From the NCBI GenBank assembly GCA_023425615.1, contig JAFACJ010000915.1:1-9384 (forward strand): 9,384 nt of DNA. Reading direction: 5' to 3'. Within the stretch, counting starts at the first letter, position 1, and every line of letters begins with the position of its first letter. The notes beneath the pieces are model-generated. The model was not told the DNA's origin, ran no database searches, and saw nothing but the letters and a program-made list of their open reading frames with translations. Origin of the DNA: Actinomycetes bacterium. Its GTDB lineage: Bacteria; Actinomycetota; Actinomycetes; Streptosporangiales; Streptosporangiaceae. The position numbers and the translations under genes were made by a program. Positions 5,570-9,384 of the stretch are shown here, piece after piece.

Positions 5570-6384
5570 TGGGCGCCGAGCCGATGGGGCTGAAGGGCGA
5601 CGACCTCGGCACCCCCTACCTGCGTTTGGAGCGCCAGGGCCCGCTGGCCTGGTGCGTCGTGGACCGTCCCGAGGCGCGCAACGCGCTGACCAGCGCCATG
5701 TACTTCGGGATCCGGCGGGCGGTCGACCTGCTGAACAAGGACCCCGGGCTCGCCGCGCTGATCATCACCGGGACCGGCGACATGTTCATGCCGGGCGGTG
5801 AGCTGCGCGGCAGGGAGCCCGACCGCTGGCTGGACTTCCCCGACCTGCTGGGCATCGACTCCACCCCGTTCGAGGCGATCCGGCGCTCCCCGAAGCCGGT
5901 CGTCTCGGCGGTCAACGGCATCGCCCAGGGCGGCGGGCTGCTCATCGCGATGCTCTCGGACGTCGCCGTGGCGGGGGAGAGCGTCACCGTGCGGGCTCCC
6001 GAGCTGTTCCGCGGGATCGCCGACACCGGGTACGCGGCCTACCTGCCCGCGCAGATCGGCATCGCCCGCGCCCGCGACATGCTGCTCACCGGGCGTGTCG
6101 TCACCGCGAGGGAGGCCGAGAACTGGGGCATGTTCACCCGCGTCGTGCCCGACGACCAGGTGCGCGCGGTGGCCGAGGAGGTCGCCGTCCAGATCGCCCG
6201 CACCGCGCCGCAGGCAAGGCTGCACGTCAAGCGGCTCATCAACGACAACTACGGCGCCGTCGACCGGATGACGTTCGACGCGCTCCTGTACAACGACGAG
6301 ATGAAGGAGGGCGGACGGGCGTTCGCCGAGCGCCGCGACCCGTCCTGGGTGCCGGAGGAGTTCCGCACCGGAGGCAGGCTCTGA
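5569..6384 (+). CDS. Enoyl-CoA hydratase/isomerase (crotonase) family protein
   Basis: The gene starts at ATG 5569, one base inside the stop of the acyl-CoA synthetase, giving 271 residues, a normal crotonase length; the open frame continues upstream only inside the ligase gene. ATG 5584 is an alternative start. The oxyanion-hole segments are FMPGGEL (73-79) and NGIAQGGG (116-123), which hold the thioester carbonyl. Of the two catalytic glutamates of enoyl-CoA hydratase, the second is kept (E145 in APELFRG), but the first, two residues after GGG, is Leu125; the 20-residue spacing between the two positions is conserved. The protein may therefore be an isomerase, hydrolase, lyase or dehalogenase-like member rather than a plain hydratase. 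Expression is probably by translational coupling, so it should act on the CoA ester made by the ligase. Confidence 0.92.
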   Translation: MGAEPMGLKGDDLGTPYLRLERQGPLAWCVVDRPEARNALTSAMYFGIRRAVDLLNKDPGLAALIITGTGDMFMPGGELRGREPDRWLDFPDLLGIDSTPFEAIRRSPKPVVSAVNGIAQGGGLLIAMLSDVAVAGESVTVRAPELFRGIADTGYAAYLPAQIGIARARDMLLTGRVVTAREAENWGMFTRVVPDDQVRAVAEEVAVQIARTAPQARLHVKRLINDNYGAVDRMTFDALLYNDEMKEGGRAFAERRDPSWVPEEFRTGGRL

Positions 6385-6394
6385 CACCGTTCCG

Positions 6395-6414
6395 GCCGGG
6401 CCTCCGGGCCCGGC
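6395..6414. terminator. Bidirectional terminator hairpin between convergent genes
   Basis: GCCGGGCC (6395-6402), a TCCG loop and GGCCCGGC (6407-6414) form a perfect eight-base-pair stem. It sits in the 29-base gap between the crotonase stop and the TetR stop and touches the last base of the latter. No U-tract follows on either strand. Confidence 0.65.
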
Positions 6415-7043
6415 TACGGGCGCGCGGTGAAGGCGGCCTCCACCGTCTCCAGCAGCGCGGCCAGGGGGAGGGGCTGGGATTCGTGCCCCTCCTCCGCCAG
6501 TTCGCTGGCCTGGAAGGCGCTCACCAGCCCGGAGAACATCCGGGCCAGCAGGTTCGGGTCGCCGTCCTTGAGGACGCCCTGGCTCTGCCCGCGCCGGAAC
6601 AGCCCCGCCTGCATCTCCTGGGCCTGCCGGAAGTTGGCGAGGATCTCGCCGTCGGAGGGCGTCCCCGTCAGCGCCGAGGCGATCGAGCCGCTGCGCAGCA
6701 CCAGCCTTCCGTACTCGGGGTGGGCGCGGAAGAAGCCCACCTGCCATTCGGCGAGCTCCAGCAGCTGCCGCTGCGGCGGGCGCGGAGAGGAGAGCACCTC
6801 CTGCATCCCGGCCATGAACACGGTGGCACGGCGCAGGAAGATCTCCCGGTAGAGCTCCTCCTTGCCGCTGAAGAACCCGTAGACCGCGCCGACGGAGTAC
6901 TCGGCCAGCTCCGCGATCTCCCGCAGGGACGCGTCGTGGAACCCCTTGCGGGCGAAGACCACCTCGGCGACGTCCAGGATCTGGTCGCGGCCGAGCTCGC
7001 GGCGGCGCTCACGGCGCTGCTCCCGCAGACTGCGCTCGCTCAT
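6414..7043 (-). CDS. TetR/AcrR-family transcriptional regulator
   Basis: The chosen ATG at 7043 gives 209 residues (MSERSLREQRRERRR...). An upstream in-frame ATG at 7097 would add 18 residues unlike any TetR N-terminus and would enter the promoter palindrome. A GAGGGGGA stretch 10-11 bases before 7043 can serve as ribosome binding site. The N-terminal helix-turn-helix is typical: ILDVAEVVFARKGF, then ASLREIAELAEYSVGAVYGF and FSGKEELYREIF, roughly residues 20-65. The rest is an all-helical ligand-binding and dimerisation domain with no distinctive motif. The very basic first 16 residues are a usual N-terminal arm. It is divergent from the thioesterase across 104 bp and convergent with the crotonase, so it probably represses itself and the thioesterase, and perhaps the CoA-ligase operon, with an acyl-CoA or acid as inducer. 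The inducer is inference only. Confidence 0.92.
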   Translation of the reverse strand: MSERSLREQRRERRRELGRDQILDVAEVVFARKGFHDASLREIAELAEYSVGAVYGFFSGKEELYREIFLRRATVFMAGMQEVLSSPRPPQRQLLELAEWQVGFFRAHPEYGRLVLRSGSIASALTGTPSDGEILANFRQAQEMQAGLFRRGQSQGVLKDGDPNLLARMFSGLVSAFQASELAEEGHESQPLPLAALLETVEAAFTARP

Positions 7044-7084
7044 CGACGTGCGGTCCCCCTCTTCAAGGCAGGAAACATCGTATC

Positions 7085-7103
7085 GGCCCGGTGCCACCGG
7101 GCC
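7085..7103. promoter_or_regulatory. Perfect palindrome between the TetR gene and the thioesterase gene
   Basis: GGCCCGGT (7085-7092), GCC, ACCGGGCC (7096-7103) is an eight-base inverted repeat with a three-base centre. It lies almost midway in the 104-bp divergent gap, 42 bases before the TetR start and 45 before the thioesterase start. This fits a TetR operator, but it could equally form a hairpin in the thioesterase leader. ATCGTA at 7077-7082 could be a minus-strand -10 (TACGAT). Confidence 0.5.
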
Positions 7104-7147
7104 TCCGTCCCCCGACCGTCGCGCCGCCGACCCGGAAGGAACCCCTC

Positions 7148-7828
7148 ATGGAACCCGCACCCGCCTCCTCCGCCTTCCATCCCGTGCTGGAGGGCAGGCA
7201 TGACGCCTCGGCGGAGCTCGCCGACGCCGTCCGCAGGCTGATCGGGCTGACCACCGCCGCGATCGCGCCGCCGGAGGCCACGCTGGCCGCCGCGCGTGCC
7301 CTGCACGCGGTCGCCGACGCGCTGGAGCGCCATGTGCCCGACCCGCCGCCGCCCGCCACCGTCCTGCACCCGCCGGCCGAGGGCGCGTTCGACCTGGGCG
7401 AGCGGATGCCGTTCGACGTGGTGGTCGGCGCGCACAACCCGCTGGCGCTGCCCCTGAAGGTGCGTCTGGAGCCGCCGAAGTCCGTGCTCACGGGCACCTT
7501 CACCCGCGCGTACGAGGGGCCTCCCGGCTGTGTGCACGGCGGCGTGCTCGCCGCCTCGTTCGACGTCGCGCTGGCCGCCGCCAACATCATCGCGGACGTC
7601 CCAGGGCCTACGGCCCGTCTGGAGCTCACCTACCGGCGGCCGACCCTGCTGCACGTGCCCTGCGTCCTGGAGTGCCGGGTGGAGCATCACGACGGGCGCT
7701 CGGTGCGCACGGTCGGCCGCCTGCTGCAGAACGACCGCGTCACCGTGGAGGCCGCCGGTGACTTCGTGAAGCTCGACAAGGAGCAGATCGCGAGGATGGC
7801 GGGCCGTGCCCGTGAGGTATCCCCCTAG
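7148..7828 (+). CDS. PaaI/THEM4-like hotdog-fold acyl-CoA thioesterase
   Basis: ATG 7148 is supported by AAGGA (7136-7140) seven bases upstream and gives 226 residues. The first 65 residues are Ala-rich and helical, followed by a PDPPPP linker. The hotdog domain covers roughly residues 80-210. Its signature is GPPGCVH130-GG then VLAASFD139, with the HGG turn and downstream Asp typical of PaaI-type thioesterases; NPLALPL (97-103) matches the substrate-loop pattern seen in this group. Such enzymes hydrolyse acyl-CoA to free acid and CoA in the cytosol, often relieving blocked CoA pools during catabolism of aromatic or unusual acids. The gene is divergent from the TetR gene, so that regulator probably controls it. 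Its stop is nine bases from the stop of the convergent CoA-transferase, with no terminator visible between them. The specificity cannot be read. Confidence 0.87.
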   Translation: MEPAPASSAFHPVLEGRHDASAELADAVRRLIGLTTAAIAPPEATLAAARALHAVADALERHVPDPPPPATVLHPPAEGAFDLGERMPFDVVVGAHNPLALPLKVRLEPPKSVLTGTFTRAYEGPPGCVHGGVLAASFDVALAAANIIADVPGPTARLELTYRRPTLLHVPCVLECRVEHHDGRSVRTVGRLLQNDRVTVEAAGDFVKLDKEQIARMAGRAREVSP

Positions 7829-7837
7829 TCCCCATGG

Positions 7838-9052
7838 TCAGGAGATGACCTTCTCGGCGCGGAGCTCGGCGAGCTCGGCGCCGGTGAGGCCCAGTTCCCC
7901 GGTCAGGACGGCGTCGGTGTGCTCGCCCAGCCAGGGCGGCCGGGTCTCGGCGCCGGAGGCGGCGTCGCTGAGCCTGACGGGGTTGCCGGGGATGAGGACG
8001 GGCTGCGCCACGCCGTCGGTGCGGGGGAGCTCGACCAGCATGTCCCGGGCCCGGACGTGGGGGTCGGCGACGACCTCGGCGTCGGACAGGCAGGGCCCGG
8101 CGGCGATGCCGGCCCTGCCGAGGAGGTCGCAGGCCTCGATCTTGGTGAGGCCGGCGGCCCAGCCCTCGATGGCGGGGCGCAGGAGGGTCTCCAGATGGTC
8201 GACCCAGCCCTGCCGGGTGGACAGCCGGGGGTCGTCCTTCCACTCGGGGCGGCCGATGAGGTCGGCGAGCCTGGCGAAGTGCTGCTCGCGGCCCACCTGG
8301 AGGACGAACCAGCCGTCCCCGGCGCGGAAGCCGTGCATGATGAGGGGCCCCAGGTCGCCGTCGCGCAGCCCCATGGACCAGAAGTTGGTGACGATGTCCG
8401 TCATCGCGATCATCGCGTCGAACATCGCGATGTCGACGTACTGGCCGCGCCCGGTGGCCTCGCGGTGGCGCAGGGCCGCCAGGATGCCGATGGTGGCGAA
8501 CAGGGCGGCGCCGATGTCGCCGAGGGCGCCCACGGGGGCGGGCGTGGGCGGCGCGTCGCCGGTGCGCTTCATCTCGTAGATGCCGGACATGGCCTCGACG
8601 ATGGGGGCGAAGGCGGGCCAGGCGCCGTAGGGGGTGGCGACGGAGTTGCCGAAGCCGGAGACCGAGACGTAGATCCCGGCCGGGTGGACGGCGGCGAGGT
8701 CGGGGTAGCCGAGGCCGAGGCGTGCCATCGCGCCGGCCTTGGAGTTCTCGGCGATGACGTCGAACCTCGGGGCAAGGCGCAGGACGAGCTCACGGCCGCG
8801 CGGGTTCTTCAGGTCGACGCAGACGCTGCGCTTGCCGAGGTTGTTGCGCAGGAAGGTCGCGCCGACGCGGCGGCCTTCGGGGTCGGTCATCGCGGGCAGC
8901 GAGCCGCGTCCCGAGTCGCCGGTGAGGGGCTCGACCTTCACCACGTCGGCGCCGAGGCGGGCCAGGAGCTGCGTCGCGTAGGGGAGTGCCTGCATCTGTT
9001 CCAGCGCCAGGACGCGGATGCCGTCCAGGGGCCGGGTTCCACCCTGAGTCAT
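7838..9052 (-). CDS. Class III CoA-transferase, CaiB/BaiF family
   Basis: This 404-residue protein, of full family length, starts at ATG 9052; the ribosome binding site is weak. Class III CoA-transferases move CoA from a donor thioester to an acid through an Asp-bound anhydride intermediate. The N-terminal Rossmann-like part reads LDGIRVLALEQ, LLARLGADVVKVE (residues 29-41), then RNNLGKRSVCVDLK (69-82). The family run VSVSGFG is at 129-135. D179 in ALGDIGAAL matches the catalytic Asp of formyl-CoA transferase, and ATGRGQYVDIAMFDA follows. No residue needed for catalysis appears to be missing. The family includes carnitine, formyl, benzylsuccinate and alpha-methylacyl-CoA racemase members, so the substrate is open; racemase activity cannot be excluded. 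It gives the cluster a second, ATP-independent route to the CoA ester. It is divergent from the HMG-CoA-synthase-like gene and probably co-regulated with it. Confidence 0.93.
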   Translation of the reverse strand: MTQGGTRPLDGIRVLALEQMQALPYATQLLARLGADVVKVEPLTGDSGRGSLPAMTDPEGRRVGATFLRNNLGKRSVCVDLKNPRGRELVLRLAPRFDVIAENSKAGAMARLGLGYPDLAAVHPAGIYVSVSGFGNSVATPYGAWPAFAPIVEAMSGIYEMKRTGDAPPTPAPVGALGDIGAALFATIGILAALRHREATGRGQYVDIAMFDAMIAMTDIVTNFWSMGLRDGDLGPLIMHGFRAGDGWFVLQVGREQHFARLADLIGRPEWKDDPRLSTRQGWVDHLETLLRPAIEGWAAGLTKIEACDLLGRAGIAAGPCLSDAEVVADPHVRARDMLVELPRTDGVAQPVLIPGNPVRLSDAASGAETRPPWLGEHTDAVLTGELGLTGAELAELRAEKVIS

Positions 9053-9109
9053 AGCCGGAGTCTAATTGCAGATTAGATCTTTTATGCAATCTACGAGTAG
9101 GATGCACGT
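9053..9109. promoter_or_regulatory. AT-rich divergent promoter with inverted repeats
   Basis: The 57-bp gap between two divergent starts is far more AT-rich than its surroundings. ATTGCA (9065-9070) and TGCAAT (9085-9090) form an inverted repeat with a 14-base spacer; AGATT (9070-9074) and AATCT (9088-9092) overlap it as a second one. The inverted TTGCA boxes could act as -35 elements in both directions, but no convincing -10 can be fixed. The nine-mer AGATTAGAT (9070-9078) occurs exactly in the acyl-CoA synthetase promoter. AGGA (9099-9102) is a ribosome binding site for ATG 9110. Confidence 0.55.
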
Positions 9110-9384
9110 ATGCGCGGAATCTTGTCCTGGGGCGCCTACCTGCCCCACCGGAGGCTCGACCGGCAGACCATCCGGGCGGTGGCGGGCACGGGAGGCGGCC
9201 GCGGCACCCGCACCGTCGCCTCTTATGACGAGGATGCGGTGACTCTCGGCGTCGCGGCCGGTCACCTCGCACTGCGCGGCGCCGCGGTGGAGCCGCAGGC
9301 CCTCTGGTTCGCCACCACCGAGCCCCCCTACCTCGACCGCACCAACGCCACGACCCTCCACGCGGCGCTGCGCCTGCCCAGGGA
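9110..9384 (+). CDS. HMG-CoA-synthase-like / thiolase-fold protein, N-terminal part, truncated by the window
   Basis: Ninety-one codons from ATG 9110 remain open to the window end, with AGGA seven bases upstream of the start. The sequence begins MRGILSWGAYLPHRRLD, then has GRGTRTVASYDED (residues 30-42) and FATTEPPYLDRTNATTLHAAL (67-87). This is the N-terminal pattern of actinobacterial and archaeal proteins annotated as hydroxymethylglutaryl-CoA synthase, often with a C-terminal DUF35/OB-fold domain. They have the thiolase fold and form or cleave a C-C bond next to a CoA thioester. The active-site Cys would lie beyond the window, so activity cannot be judged. In this setting a role in chain cleavage or condensation in the catabolic pathway is more likely than in isoprenoid synthesis, but that is inference. 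Confidence 0.82.
   Translation, partial: MRGILSWGAYLPHRRLDRQTIRAVAGTGGGRGTRTVASYDEDAVTLGVAAGHLALRGAAVEPQALWFATTEPPYLDRTNATTLHAALRLPR

Noticed and set aside
5422..6747. Minus-strand open frame of 441 codons across the crotonase and part of the TetR gene
   Set aside because: It overlaps two well-supported genes, crosses the terminator hairpin between them and has no domain-like sequence.
7919..9076. Plus-strand open frame of 385 codons opposite the CoA-transferase
   Set aside because: The minus strand carries a full-length CaiB/BaiF protein with its catalytic Asp. The plus frame is Gly/Ala/Val-rich without family features.

Overview
The window is very GC-rich and nearly every third codon position in the genes is G or C. 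Together with GTG starts, Shine-Dalgarno sites of the AGGAGG type and the gene families present, this points to an actinobacterium, probably a filamentous actinomycete. The genus cannot be fixed from the sequence. There are no RNA genes, transposases, integrases, CRISPR arrays or phage genes.

Layout from left to right. A C-rich tract with the possible tail of an upstream gene (1-81) is followed by amidohydrolase 1 (159-1397, +) and a GntR/FCD-type regulator (1574-2314, +). A 168-bp gap then carries a tandem 74-bp repeat with two terminator hairpins. Amidohydrolase 2 (2483-3766, -) diverges from an acyl-CoA synthetase (3929-5569, +), which is translationally coupled to an enoyl-CoA hydratase/isomerase-family gene (5569-6384, +). 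A hairpin separates these from a convergent TetR regulator (6414-7043, -). The TetR gene diverges from a PaaI-like hotdog thioesterase (7148-7828, +). A class III (CaiB/BaiF) CoA-transferase (7838-9052, -) diverges across a 57-bp AT-rich gap from the start of an HMG-CoA-synthase-like, thiolase-fold gene (9110 to beyond the end, +).

Read together, this looks like a catabolic cluster for an unidentified organic acid or ring compound. Two related TIM-barrel amidohydrolases could do hydrolytic or decarboxylating chemistry. A ligase and a CoA-transferase offer two ways of making a CoA thioester, a crotonase-family enzyme modifies it, an HMG-CoA-synthase-like protein could form or cleave a C-C bond, and a thioesterase can release the acid. 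Two regulators of different families lie inside the cluster, and the genes are split over several short divergent or convergent units. The substrate is not revealed by the sequence.

The points most worth a second look are substitutions at catalytic or ligand positions in three proteins (the ligase's usual C-terminal Lys is Arg; the crotonase lacks the first Glu; the FCD domain lacks its metal-binding His residues), a motif of the form TAGAWTNSAWWAW repeated in three AT-rich upstream regions, and several well-formed inverted repeats in the promoter gaps. No wholly new type of system is evident.
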